A stretch of DNA of 64,000 nt from Golubevia sp. BC0850 (lineage: Eukaryota; Basidiomycota; Exobasidiomycetes; Golubeviales; Golubeviaceae), in NCBI GenBank assembly GCA_012976225.1, contig JAAVVG010000003.1:1240001-1304000 (forward strand), given 5' to 3'. Position numbers and translations under genes: made by a program. The notes beneath the pieces were generated by a model. That model ran no database searches. It was given only the letters and a program-made list of their open reading frames with translations, and had not been told where the DNA came from. Below, in pieces: positions 21,701 through 32,923 of this stretch; positions within the stretch are counted from its first letter, which is position 1, and every line of letters begins with the position of its first letter.

Positions 21701-24666
21701 CAAAAGAGTGACCCTGGTATTCTGATCCTCTTCTCTGATAATCTCTCTCAAGGAAAGAAGAATCTTCTCAGAGTAATGAGGAGTCAAGACGGTGAAGGTT
21801 GGCATAGCGTCGATTGGAAGAGGTTCAGGTAGAGCGGTAGTAAGAGATTGAGCGAAGAAAGAGATACGACGTTCTGCTTCCGATCCCTTGGGGAAAAACT
21901 CTGGCTTGATTCCCTTGTCGGTTTGAGAGATGAAGAAGGTTGGAGCACGAAGAGTACGCTTTCCTCCGTCTCCGGATGGAACTTGATGGTAGAGTAGCTT
22001 CTGGACGTGATCGATGGATAGAAGATGTTCACGGTACATGGAGATGATGATGGCATTCCAGACTTGAGAGACGAGAACCTTAGGCTTATACTTGATTTCC
22101 ATATCGGCGGTGGCGAGAAGCTTGGCGTAGATACGTTTTGGAAGACGCTGGAATATATCCGACCAAGGAGTCCAGATAGAAAGACCCATTTGGAAAGACC
22201 AACCGATACTGAAGACAGTGTTCCAGATGACGTACCACTATTGGAAATGGAAAGAGAAAGAATAAAAAGGTCAGAGAAAAGTCGAAGATCGAAAGCAGAC
22301 GGAGAAGCAGAGAACTTAGCTTGCCAACTCACCAAGAAAGTATCCAAGAAGAAGAGAACTAGATCCATGATAGACATGGCGGCTAAAGCGAAAGCTGGCT
22401 GATGAGCACAGAGTGCAGAACCAAAGTACTTGTCTGAACAATTTCTGATCACCATGTTAACCAGAACGGCCAATGGATCTCTGAAAGAAAGAGTCAAGAA
22501 GAAGTAACTTTCAGTCAACTTACAACCAAAGATCAAAGACCACAGAATGATAGAAGCAGCTCTGTGGCTCTTTGTCAACGGAGCGTAAGAAGCAGTGAAA
22601 GTCTGGTTGGCCAAATACTTTCTAGCTTTACCAGCCACCCTATCTCCGAACATCCTTCCAGAAGGAACGATGGAGAAGAAGGCAGTGATGCAACCAGATA
22701 CGACGATGTGAGCGATAGAGACGTAGAGAGGAATGTTTGGTGAAGGTTGATCGTTCCCTACGAATCCGAAGATGTAAACCGCTGGAGCGATGGTGATTCC
22801 AAGACAGATTGCCAAGAAGATCAATCGACGAGTTAGATGAGAGGTATTGTTCCAGGTAGTTGGGATATAAGAGAATTCAGCCATGGTGGCGCAGATCATC
22901 AGGAAGGTTGAGACAGCTCCTCCTAAAGCAGATCCAGATAGAAGTTGAGCTGGAGAGGAGTCTCCGGCAGGTTGATAAATCTTGGGAGCATTGTAGCTGA
23001 GATGGAACGGAATGAGGGCGAGGAGTTTGGAGGGTCAGCAATTGGGTAGAGATGGAAAGGGGAGAGGAAGGGGAGGGGCAGAGTTGAAGGGAGAGATTGG
23101 CTAGTCGCTGCTGACCAATTCGTCTCAGGTAGATCAGAGCACGGCAGATGACAGCTCTTTCGAATCTCTCTCATTCATGATAGACCCAGAAAGATGAAAC
23201 GTCTGCGCGCGCGGTTGGAGAAGCCAGCTTCAAAGAGCATGCAAGCTGCACGGCCCTTAGCTCCCTCATTTCTCCTTTCCGTCTCAACCCTTGATCCGCC
23301 ATCCATTCCAACCATTTGCACCTACTCCCCTCGTTACTCACGCAGTGTAGTACCAGAAGACCGAGATATGAAGAATCCAGATACGATTGAAGTTAACCAA
23401 CAAATGAAAGAAAGATCTCTTCTCCTTGTAAGTTTTGAAGAAGACTCTATTCCAATCAATCTTATCAAATTTCATAAACCTTTGAGTAGGAGGAACGTCA
23501 ACCAATCTAGTTTTATCATTAAGAGTGATTCTAGCGATCCCTTCAGGATACCAAAAGAGTTGATTAACGTCATCGTAACCAATAATCTGATCATGATCTC
23601 TTTCCTTCTTTACGAATTTCCCATCAACCACTTCAAAGACTTGATCTCTTAAGAATCTGTAAAGTGGTTTGACAACGGCTCTAAGATATAAACCTTCTGG
23701 AACTGGTTCCATTCGATTCTGACATTCGGGAGAACGGTAATAATCATCTGCACATTTGAAGATGAAACATAAACATTCAGGTACAAATCTGACTTGACCA
23801 CCTTCACCCCAACAAAGTAGGTATAAAGCGATCTGTCTTAATCTATCGTAATCTGACATTCTGTTCATAGCTTCTCTCCATCTATTGGCAGCAGATTGAA
23901 GGGATTTGCTTGCAGCACTGGCTTGAGCAGCAGGTGCATTCCTTCCCTTTCCACCTCTATTAGCTAAAGAAGCAGCTCTAGCCAGACCTGGATTTTGAGC
24001 TTTCCCAATAGCGTCATCTAAATCCAATTGAGCAGCGAAATACCACTTCCTATAATTAGCATGTTCTCCACCAATGTAATCTGCATGAAGAGTAGCTAAA
24101 GCTTGAGAAGGTGACATTCTTGAAGATCTTGAATCCAAAAGAATCATAAGATGATCATACATGTTTCTCATACTGTCCCTTTGGAAACCAAACTTGTTAG
24201 TCAAATCAATGAAGATGTCTTCGATCTCCTCCTTTGCTAAAGGGATTTGATGTTCTGCCGTCCAAGCAGGATAAGGTTCTCTCTGCCGATAACCACCTGA
24301 AGGCATATCTGTATAAGGAGAAGAGATTCCAGAAGGGGCATAACTACCTGGACCACCTTGCATCATTTGAGGACCACCACCACCTCCCTGCTGTCCACCC
24401 ATACCTGGACCACTCCTTGGTCCGTTGTTGTTCGATGATTCATGAGAATTGGAGTAATTGTCTTTGTAATTGCCTTCATAAGAATCAGCATCATAACCTT
24501 GACCTGGAATGAGATCTGCTACTGAACCTTCAGATTGAAAGGTATCCCTTCTCTCTGGTTGACCAGCGAAGTAAGAAGCGTCAGATCCGTTGTCATCTCC
24601 ATAACCACCAGCAGAGAATGGATTAGGTGGTGGCCCACCAGGAGGATGGTTTTGATATGATCCCAT
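18745..24666 (-). CDS. FKS1: 1,3-beta-glucan synthase catalytic subunit, 1800 aa
   Basis: Plasma-membrane GT48 enzyme that polymerises UDP-glucose into wall beta-1,3-glucan; it is the echinocandin target. Exons 23342-24666, 22333-22996, 19902-22237 and 18745-19822 sum to 5403 nt. Phases close and joins such as [15 protein letters not shown] and DTFLWYVIWNT are clean. Layout: a Gly/Pro/Gln-rich cytosolic N-terminus and the FKS1 N-domain ([13 protein letters not shown]). Then a first membrane block, a large cytosolic catalytic region (residues about 700-1300, with MQRYSKFN and [18 protein letters not shown]), and a second membrane block to the C-terminus. Hot spot 1 reads FLTLSFRDP and hot spot 2 reads LWIKRTII; both differ from the Candida versions. 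Length matches the family. Confidence 0.97.
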
Positions 24667-25583
24667 TTAGAATGAGAGTGGGGAGAGAGAGAGGAGGATG
24701 CGAGATTGAGATGGATAGGAGGCGGTGTGATGAGGGAGGAAGGGTTCGGCTTGAGAGCGCTTGGCTTAAGTTGTGAAGAAATTGAAGATTGTCCTTTTGA
24801 GTTGTTGCCGTTCGTTGATGAATTGAGTCACGTGAAATTGAGATTGAAAAGGGGGAGAGAATGATATGAAAGAAGAAGAAGAAGGGGAGAGATGGGGGGT
24901 GAGATGAGGGGGAAAGGGGAGAGGAGAAAGAGGAAGAGTTTGATTGGATTCGCTCCTCTTCCGCTTCTAGCTTTGATGTCTCGTCTCTAACTTCTTGATG
25001 AGGTTCACTTTACTTGTGACTTGAGTTGTCAATTCCTTTCGAAAGTTTGAAAGGAAGAGGAATCAAAAGAAGCAAGGATGGGTTGCCAAAAGAAAGAAAG
25101 GAGTTTCTCAAAAGCTCTCTTGGGTCCGCTCAGACTCGTTCTCGTCTCAGGGGATCCGACGACGTCCTCTTGAAGGAGAATCTCCTTTTCCAAACGAAGC
25201 TCAACAAAATCAAACAAAGTCGAGTTCAAGTCAAATCGAATCAAGAAGAAATCGTCCAATTCAAGAGGCAAGATGTGAGCTTGTCCATGCTGAGTCTCTC
25301 TCTTCGCCCCTCGATTCATCCGACTACAAGTTACGTCTCTTCACTCATCGTACTCATCTTTCTTTCTTCTTTGATTCGATTGAATTTGATGTCATCTGAA
25401 ATTCTGAAAAATCAAACAACACGTCATCTCTTCACCTCATTCCCCCATTGACAGAAGTCCTCTTCTTGGCGCCACGGTGGCAAAAAGAAAGCTTTTACTG
25501 CGGTCAAACTGTACGTGATATTAATGAGAATTAAGATGCTAGCTAGAACAGGTATACTAGATCAGACAGAAGAGATTAGAAGC
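24667..25583. other. FKS promoter region and lipase 3' region
   Basis: About 920 bp. The first 300 bp before the FKS ATG are G/A-rich and contain a TCACGTGA palindrome. A plus-strand open stretch at about 25030-25262 ends in a GTGAGC donor-like site, with a CAG acceptor-like site near 25451. It has no ATG at its start and no recognised domain, so I do not call it a gene. It could be a short spliced transcript. Confidence 0.35.
24828..24835. promoter_or_regulatory. E-box palindrome TCACGTGA upstream of FKS
   Basis: A perfect 8-bp palindrome with CACGTG core, 162 bp before the FKS ATG. bHLH factors of the Cbf1/Pho4/SREBP type bind such cores. Function here is inference. Confidence 0.35.
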
Positions 25584-27346
25584 CTACACGCCACTCCACC
25601 AGCGTTTCCCCTCGAACTGCTTCATCTCCGTCGCTGCCTCTTGTCTACGAGCGGTGGTGACTGAAAGGGAAAAAGAGGGAACAAAATCAGTATCATTCAG
25701 TACTGCAAAGCTACATCTCGAAACTCACGAGTGATTTCATCTCCATCAGCCGTCAGACTTGTCGCCACAGTTTGAACATTAGGCTTGCCAGCTTTGACTG
25801 GGTTTGCAACCCCTTCGAAACGATTGTCTAGCCATTTCAAAGCCATTGGTAGCCCTGTGAAGATCAAGATTACATGACCCTGTTCGAAGAAAGAGGTATT
25901 TTCAGTAACTCCTAACTCTAATCCTCAATCTTTGAGCGTCAGAACTCACCGAAAGATTATCTCTGACATAAGAGATGGTAGCACCTTTCTTTCCCCAGAG
26001 CTTGACCAAAACGTCAACACTTTCGAAAGGGACTACTTCGTCGTGTAGACTTTGATAAATCAGCATTGGAGCGACTGGAACTTGCTTCTTGTCCTTCTTC
26101 GAAGCTTCTCCCATCTTGTTCTCAGCCATGAGATCTTTGGCGATGGTTTCCTTTAATGGATGAGTAAGTAGATTGAAATAACTCTCAGCTTTATCATCCT
26201 TCGTGATCCCTAGAACATCGGTCGAGAAAGAATCTACCATGAAGGTACCAAAGCATTGAGTTTTAGCAGCTTGGAAGAATTTAGCACCTTTAGAGTTTGA
26301 GATTTTCCTAAGCCAGGTTTGAAAATCTGGGTAGGTGTTTGCCTTTTGAGAGCGCGAGAAAGAGAGAGTAGAAGAAAGAGCAGATCGGTAAGACTCGAGA
26401 CAAAAACATTAAATCGTCGAAAGAGAAGAACTCACCAATCCTTGCATTACTCCAACTGTGAGCCCCGAGACAATAGTGTTATTGATGTGATAAGCAACAG
26501 CTCCAATATCGCATGGCATTCCACCACAAGCATAACCAATGATCTTGTCATTCAATTCTGGAGCGTAAGAATTCTGTAGTTGAGCAGTCCAACCTGTTGC
26601 AAGCGCTCCTCCAGAGTAGCCCCAAGCCTGAATCTTGACTTTGCTCTGATCTAAACCAAGTTCTGAGAAGGCAAGAACCGCTCTCATAGAATCTAAGACT
26701 GCGTGTCCGCTCTGAATTCCAGCTCCAAATGCATCATTTTGAGACTCGTAATCTGGGACTGATACGATCCAACCTCGATCTAAGAGTGGCTCGATGAAGA
26801 TTTTCTCCGAAGTAGCTGCAAACAACAAGAAGATAGATTGAAATCAGAATAGATTTTTTGGGTCCCCACTTTATAAGGACTGCTTACCCATTACCCCTGA
26901 GTCAGCTGCATCTCCGTTCAGTCCATAACTGGTTCTACAGTTCGGTGCTGCTGAATCTGTCTTCGGTTGATAAGAAACTATCTTATCTTTCTTTGAATGG
27001 CTAGGTAGAATCACTGTAGTTATTGTGACTTGAGGTTCATTCTTAGGACCTCTTGTAGAGTACGCGACTTGCCAACTCTGCAACGTGTACTTGTCCATTG
27101 AGAATGGAATCAATTTAGATGGTCGGAATCGGATAATCGTTCCTGGAGCATAAGATGAAAGAGATTCAGAGTTATCCAAGTAGCCATAGAACGGGTCGAA
27201 TTCTGGCGATGGAGTAGTAGTTGTGAGACCGAGGAGGCTAATAGGGAGAAACGACAGAGGTAAGCACGTAAGTTCTTCTTACTCTTCTAATCCCTGATAA
27301 CTCACTCTGTGGTGTATCTCAGCCAAGTCTTTTCTTTTTGACACAT
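25584..27346 (-). CDS. LIP-family (Candida secretory-lipase type) lipase/esterase, 463 aa
   Basis: Alpha/beta hydrolase of the LIP family (triacylglycerol lipases best known from Candida). My exons are 27306-27346, 26888-27237, 26436-26815, 25950-26342, 25729-25879 and 25584-25660; the sum is 1392 nt. Family marks are SPEFDPFYGYLDN and APGTIIRFRP near the start, IVSVPDYESQNDAFGAG, nucleophile Ser in WGYSGGALATGW, the ACGGMPCD loop, and IYQSLHDEVVPF (acidic residue). HGDH-like His is supplied by GHVILIFTG in exon 5. The start exon MCQKEKTWLRY gives no hydrophobic signal peptide, unusual for this family. Either the enzyme is intracellular or another first exon exists. The intron before 26342 uses an AAG acceptor. 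Confidence 0.85.
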
Positions 27347-27701
27347 TTTTTTTGGGAGGATGATTAGAAAGGAGATGGAGTTTGAGGAGAGAAGAGAGAA
27401 GGTTCAAATTCAAAGGACGGGGAGAAATGCTGTTGCACGCTAACAGTAGCCCCTGAGCGCCTGAGCATCTCGAACTTCTCTCCCTTCCCCTTCGTCTAGC
27501 AACTCTTTTCCACTTTCAAGACAGGTTGATACTCAAATCATTATCAAAGTCAATTTCACATTAGAGACTGCTGATCTCGAACGTCTACATCTCAACCGGA
27601 CAGTATAAACGCCTTTCTGTTATCCGTCGACAACACTTTGGAAAAGATCCTTCATTTCTAGCTAAAGTTACAACACTATTCTATCCATCAGAAAGATCTA
27701 C
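27347..27701. other. Intergenic, lipase promoter side
   Basis: About 355 bp between the lipase ATG and the stop of the C2H2 gene. I see nothing beyond a likely promoter and 3' UTR. Confidence 0.4.
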
Positions 27702-28442
27702 TCATTCCGGCGACTCATCTTTCGAATGGTTGCGATTCCAGTGAGAAGTGAGATCTTTCCATTCGAAGCAATTCTTGGGACACTTTGCACACCGATGAGT
27801 ACCGTGCTTTTCATTCTTGTGTCGGGTCAAATCTCTCTTGTGAATGAAAGTCTTCTCACTCAAGTCACAGTGGAATGCTGGTTCTTTCTCTACGTCCCAA
27901 TTCCTCTTGGTGGACGTTCTCCAGGTGCTTCCGGCAATTCCAAATTGTTGTCGATATGAGCGAACACCCTTCGACAGGACACAGATACTCCTTTCCTCCT
28001 GATCCATCGAGTGCATCTCGCTCTTTGATAGCCCTGACGAGAGGTTGCTCAGAGAGGGGGGCAGGGGAAGAGGCTCCTGGACCAGGGGTGTTGGAAGTGC
28101 TGGCCAGAGAAGTTGCCACCGATCCTGACTCTTCCAATCCATCTGAGATCATAGTGGGATTCTCGATTCCCGTCACATCCTCTTCTGAGTAGAAGTCACT
28201 CAACTCTCGGTGGTGACCCAGTTCTGTCATTTCATCTTTCCATTCCTGGGGTAACATAGAGATGGTTGTTCTTCATCGGCCCTCTATAGATCTCTTTTCT
28301 TCAGTAGGGAACTCACTTGATTTTCTTCTCTGTCTGGCTCAATCACCCAGTGGTAGGACGAACCAATTCCGCCTGTTGCTGCCTCTCCTGCTTCTCCAAA
28401 GTCAAAACGGTCGCTTGTCGAGTCTTCGCTTCCCATTGCCAT
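27702..28442 (-). pseudogene. C2H2 zinc-finger gene with a frame break between fingers (possible pseudogene)
   Basis: Exon 1 (28317-28442) starts MAMGSEDSTSDRFDF and splices in frame to 28245. Exon 2 encodes an acidic Ser-rich part and a first finger, YLCPVEGC followed by CRKHLENVH. The next fingers, FHCDLSEKTF with RDLTRHKNEKH and HRCAKCPKNCF with LTSHWNRNH, lie in a different reading frame. The frame must shift by one base between about 27915 and 27865. That interval is too short for an intron, and a stop in the first frame follows at 27865-27867. In the second finger the second zinc Cys is Ser (CDLS for CDLC). Loss of frame and ligand suggest decay; a sequencing error or programmed shift are alternatives. 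Function is unknown, probably DNA-binding originally. Confidence 0.6.
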
Positions 28443-28755
28443 TCGAGAGGCTTTGAGATTCTTGAGACTGAAATGTGGTTGAGGTAAGATATTCGGAGGT
28501 AAGATATTCGAAGGGAAAGAATGCTGAAAAAATACGTATTGTCATTGGCGAATAGACTTTTTGAAGAAGTGAGAGCACAGGTTCCGCAAGCTTCTGCGCA
28601 GGTCGGCCCCTGAGCAAGAATCTTTTACGTTCCCGACTGTTGAGAAGTGCACTGAAAATAGATTATAGAGAAATAAATACAAGCAACCATCTAAATGCGA
28701 AATGACAAAATGAACTGTGACTCGAGGTTCTTCTCTTCGACATCTTCCCAGATCT

Positions 28756-31611
28756 CTAACTAGGCGGCCCTTCTTCGAGCCACGCCACAATATTCTGCAT
28801 TCCCTCTCCGCCATGCATCAATATCTCTCCATGGCTGGAAGGCGGGGCAATTTGAGGGGAAGAAAGCAGAACAAACGTCAGAAAGAACTCCCAAGAACTT
28901 GACTGACACAGATGCCTCGACTTACACAGCATTCCAGTTCATGAACATATTTCCACCTTCTTCAACATCTTTCACTCCATGTTCTCTCAAATAGTTCCTG
29001 GTTTCAGGAGCATTCAAGATAGCATCTTTACCCGCAAGAAAGAATCTCGTGTGATAAGGAGATCTGATGTTCGGAATCTCATCTTCTGGCCACAGAATGT
29101 TGGAACTGAGGAAAAAAAATGCAAAGGCGAAGAGACAAGAATTCAGAGTGAGCAAGAAAGAAAGCGACGAGATGCAGCTTTCAGAGCTGCGTTTCTACTT
29201 CCAAGTTCCCTTCTTTTGCCGCTTCGTTTTTTCGGGCCAAACAAACAATTACCTCCAATCGAAATACCGAAACTGATTGGCAGTTCCTAACTCTCTTCCA
29301 ACGAACCAGCGCATGACCAGCTTCACGACATCGTGTCTGCAAGGAAAATAGAGAAAGTTACCGCATACCCATCCAATCCAAAGTTGAAAGCAAACTGTAA
29401 GAGATCCAAAATTGAACAGAGAATGAACGGAGGTTCAGCAGAGCCAGAGTGAGCTTCATTAAGTTGTACATAGCTGTCATCTTCTGACGATAGATCTTAC
29501 CCGGATCAACGAAGCAACTCCTTTTGACGAAAGAACCGAGGGACTTAAGGACGTGAGAGTGGCGGATAGTCCCGAACGAATGTGAGATGATCGAGACTCC
29601 ACAGGTTTCCCAACCTTCTTTGACGATCAGTCTATGAAGGCAATCAGTGAACTCGTGATGTCCAGGTGGATCGAGCCAGTCTTTGGAGAAGATGTCTTGA
29701 CTGATGTGTGGTTGAAGCGGAATGACGATTGGGTGAGTTCTTCGAAGTGTCGAATCCAGAAAAAAGTAAATCAAAGCAGCGTACTGAGCGAGTCCTTTGA
29801 AGGAGAGGTAGAGAGAGGGAAGTCAGCGAAAGGAGGCTCAAGAAGCAGCGGGACAGCATAGAAGATTCTCTCCAACGAAGGTCAATCCTCAGATCGACCA
29901 CAGATGTCATCTCACAACTCACCGATTCCTAATCCATGAAAGAACCATATTGGGACGTATTTGGAGTCCTCCTCAGCCTTTTCTCTGGTCCAGCCATCAG
30001 GTCTTAAAATCAAATACTCCAGTCTTCCTTCTCTTTCCTTCTTGAAGCCTTTTCTGCAAGCTTTATAGATCGTAAAGTATGTCAAAGCATTAGTGACTAA
30101 ATAAAGAAGTAAAGGTCTGCTCGAGACCTTCACCTTATCGATGGTCAACCTCATGCTTGGGACCTCTTCTTGTGGGACTTCTTTAACCTGTTTGACTCCA
30201 TTAGTGATAGTTTCCTTCTTATGAACTACTTTGATAGGGAAAGAGAAGCCTTGTCTAGCTTCGACTAGCTCTCTGCAATACATCAAGAAGTCATATCGAT
30301 CTCCATCGACTTGTTCCCAATCTAATTCAGCTTCTTCATTTAAACGAGATTCCTGTTGCATCTTCGAGAAGGTCGAAGGCTCGACTTCTGGAGACAAGAA
30401 TCCATCCCTGACGATTCTTGAGGACCTTGATTTAGGTGGGTTGGCTCCGAAAGATGGAGTCGTAGGAGGGATAGGGGAAGGAGGGGGAGAAGTGTCTGGG
30501 CTGTTTCCGAAGTAGTCGTCTCCTTGGTGGTCCCGACGAGCTCGCTTCTCCAGAAGTTGGGCTCTTTCCTCTTCGATGGCTTCCAAGCGGACTCCATAAA
30601 GCGCCCAGGCCAGCCAGGTCTCCATGTCTCGACCTAGAGGGATGGAAAGAAAGACATGATCAAGACATGAGATAAGAATGAATTCCAAAGAGAGTGAGGT
30701 GAGAGGCAAACACTGGACACTCACGAGTGATGATTGTCTCTGGATTTGGCTTCTTGAACCAAAGAGATTGCAGCTAATTTAGGAGAGGAACACAAGACAG
30801 ATGATTAGAGAGTGAGATTGAGATCCTTGTACCCGCCTCGCCTTCTATTCTTTCAGTATCTTTCGAACTAACTCCTTCGACCAATGGTTCCATTCTCATT
30901 TACTTTGCCTCTACCCAACAATGTGAACCTTCCTACAACACTCACCTCGTGAAACCTCTGAGCTCTTGGGTCACTTTTGGTCAAAGGTCTTTGAACAAAT
31001 TCTGGAACATAAGAATTCGCTCTAAGCCTCACGACTCTCTTAGCAGCCCCAGGAGTCAATGGAGCCAGTGAAGGCGAGAACATGGGGAAAGCTTGTCCCG
31101 AACTCGAGATAGAAGAGGAAGTAGCAGTTGGAGTCATTGGAGTTAATCCAAAGGATTGATGATTCCGCTGCCTAAGATTGTGTCCACCTTTGTTCTCGTT
31201 CTTGTCCAAGTAACTTTCGATCTTCTCGGGATTAGCCTTTGAATGTTGTAGATGAGGTTCCACATGAGTGTGGTTTTCAGGATTCATTCCAGAAGAGAGG
31301 GCTCTTGAGAAGACTTGCCTGAGGAATCTCCTCCCATAAAGAGGCGCTGGGCCAGGCGCTTGAATCCTTCTGACTTGAAGGAAGTGCCATATTGAGAAGG
31401 ATACTTCTAAAGAGGAGTAGAAGAAGATGGGATAGTGGATTAGAGGATGAGTGTTGTTGGAGATTGATTGAAGAGGATAGATAGGACGGAAAGGTGCCAG
31501 CCGATGAACCGAAAGAAGAAAGTATGCCCATGATAATGGAATGATTGACCAAATTGAAAAGATGATTAGATTGACTAAGATGAGAGCAAACTTGGCCAGT
31601 GGCTTTGCCAT
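28756..31611 (-). CDS. Membrane-anchored alpha/beta hydrolase, fungal
   Basis: Unassigned hydrolase. The first exon (30946-31611) encodes two hydrophobic N-terminal segments (residues about 8-35 and 55-80) and a Ser/Thr-rich linker. The hydrolase fold begins near 29990 with PIWFFHGLGIG (HG oxyanion motif). The nucleophile sits in VSIISHSFGT, where the first Gly of GxSxG is Ser. The acidic residue may be in FLAGKDAIL, and the His is in VHGEILMHGGEG in the last exon, which ends with a TAG at 28756-28758. Small exons near 29340-29265 (HDVVKLVMRWFVG) and 29110-28925 (SNILWPEDEIP) join smoothly, and the last junction restores V-H-G-E-I-L. An insert of about 250 residues separates the membrane part from the fold. 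Likely a lipid esterase or acyltransferase-like enzyme at a membrane; the substrate is unknown. Confidence 0.75.
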
Positions 31612-32923
31612 TTGGTTGAGGATTGAGTGAAGTTGTGCTTTGTTTTGCTTGCAGAGATGAGAGTCAATACTTGAGCTTGAAAGATGGACAGCTTGATAGA
31701 ATAGAGAATTTCGAATCAGAATTTAGAAGAATAGAAACGAGATTATAAAAGAGTGTGAAGAGGAGAAAGATTATAAAGACATCCTTGATTTGGTTGGGAG
31801 AAGAGGAAGATCCCATTCCCCAACACGTAAACATAACACTTTAATGAGACCCGTGCGAATCCGTGCGAGCATGAATGGGACTGCCGACTGACTGCCTTTC
31901 CTGAAAGATGAAATGTAACTTTTTTGAGAGAGGTGATCAAATTACAGAAAGAACCTCAGGGCGAGAAGCTTCAAGCTTCAAGGTGACAGCGTGACAGGTT
32001 TCCTCCCACTCGAAGAGGGAAGCTCGTTGGCAGCAGGCAGATCCAGGGGCTGGCAACGTCAGGCGCAATAATTCAACCTTTTAAGTGAGTGATTATGTAG
32101 AAAAGATGTGGTTTTGATTGTGGATCAAGCTGAGCAACTTCGATAGTGTCGACGTCTCAATGCTCGTGACTACCGTCTTGAAGTTCAAGACCTCGTCACA
32201 AAGTCACAAAATTCCAACTCCAGTCTATCTTCTACAAGGGTCTGGATAGTGGCTTGAGAGAAGGTCAGCTGGTTTTCTGGAGGGAGTAAGGAGGGAGCGT
32301 GTACTCAGCCTCCTCATCCACCCACACTCTCACTAATTCACCTGACTATTGTGCTTTCTTCTTCTCCCTTCGATGGGCCTGATAGGTCGATCTTTTGTTC
32401 TTTCCGCCGGATTCTCTCTGAGCCCGAAACTCGGGCTTACTAGAGCATCAATTTCTAACTTCTGTTTCATTGTGGCAAAATCAGACGAAGAACACACACT
32501 TCGTGGAAAGGATCCAGAAACAAATTCGTGCTCTCTGATCAATCTTAAAGTCTTCAGCGTTCTATGCCTCGAATGGTACCTTGAAGGTGGGGGGGGGGCG
32601 GGAGAGAAAAGAGAGGGGGGGTCCTTCAACCAGAAAACGAGATGTCACGATCGCAACCGCAGTCGCCCCGCAACGTTTCCTCTCAGATCTTGACATCTTG
32701 ATCTTGTGGCTGAGCTTTTTGAAGAGACGACTACTGTACGTACCTTCAGATTTTAGAGATCAGAGGGATCAGAGATTCAATGAGAGGCCCAGATGTTGAA
32801 TTGCGGTTTTCAACTCCTTGGGCGTTTTTTTAGCTCGGAAGGAAAAGGGGCTTAATTTTCTACTGAGTCTTTTCCAAAGATTTCCTTCCTTCTCCCTTTC
32901 TTCCTCCCACACATTCATACGAA
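31612..32923. other. Divergent promoter region between hydrolase and glycosyltransferase
   Basis: About 1.3 kb between two divergent start codons. No gene has support: the open frames lack domains. A 10-G run lies at 32589-32598 and a shorter G run at about 32614-32620. The last 60 bp before the plus-strand ATG are pyrimidine-rich, like other leaders here. Confidence 0.45.

Noticed and set aside
25026-25451. Plus-strand open stretch between FKS and lipase with donor- and acceptor-like sites
   Set aside because: No ATG at its start, no recognised motif, and the downstream part does not continue a convincing protein.
32333-32693. Open frames on both strands in the hydrolase/glycosyltransferase gap
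   Set aside because: Both are driven by G/A-rich low complexity and have no domain.
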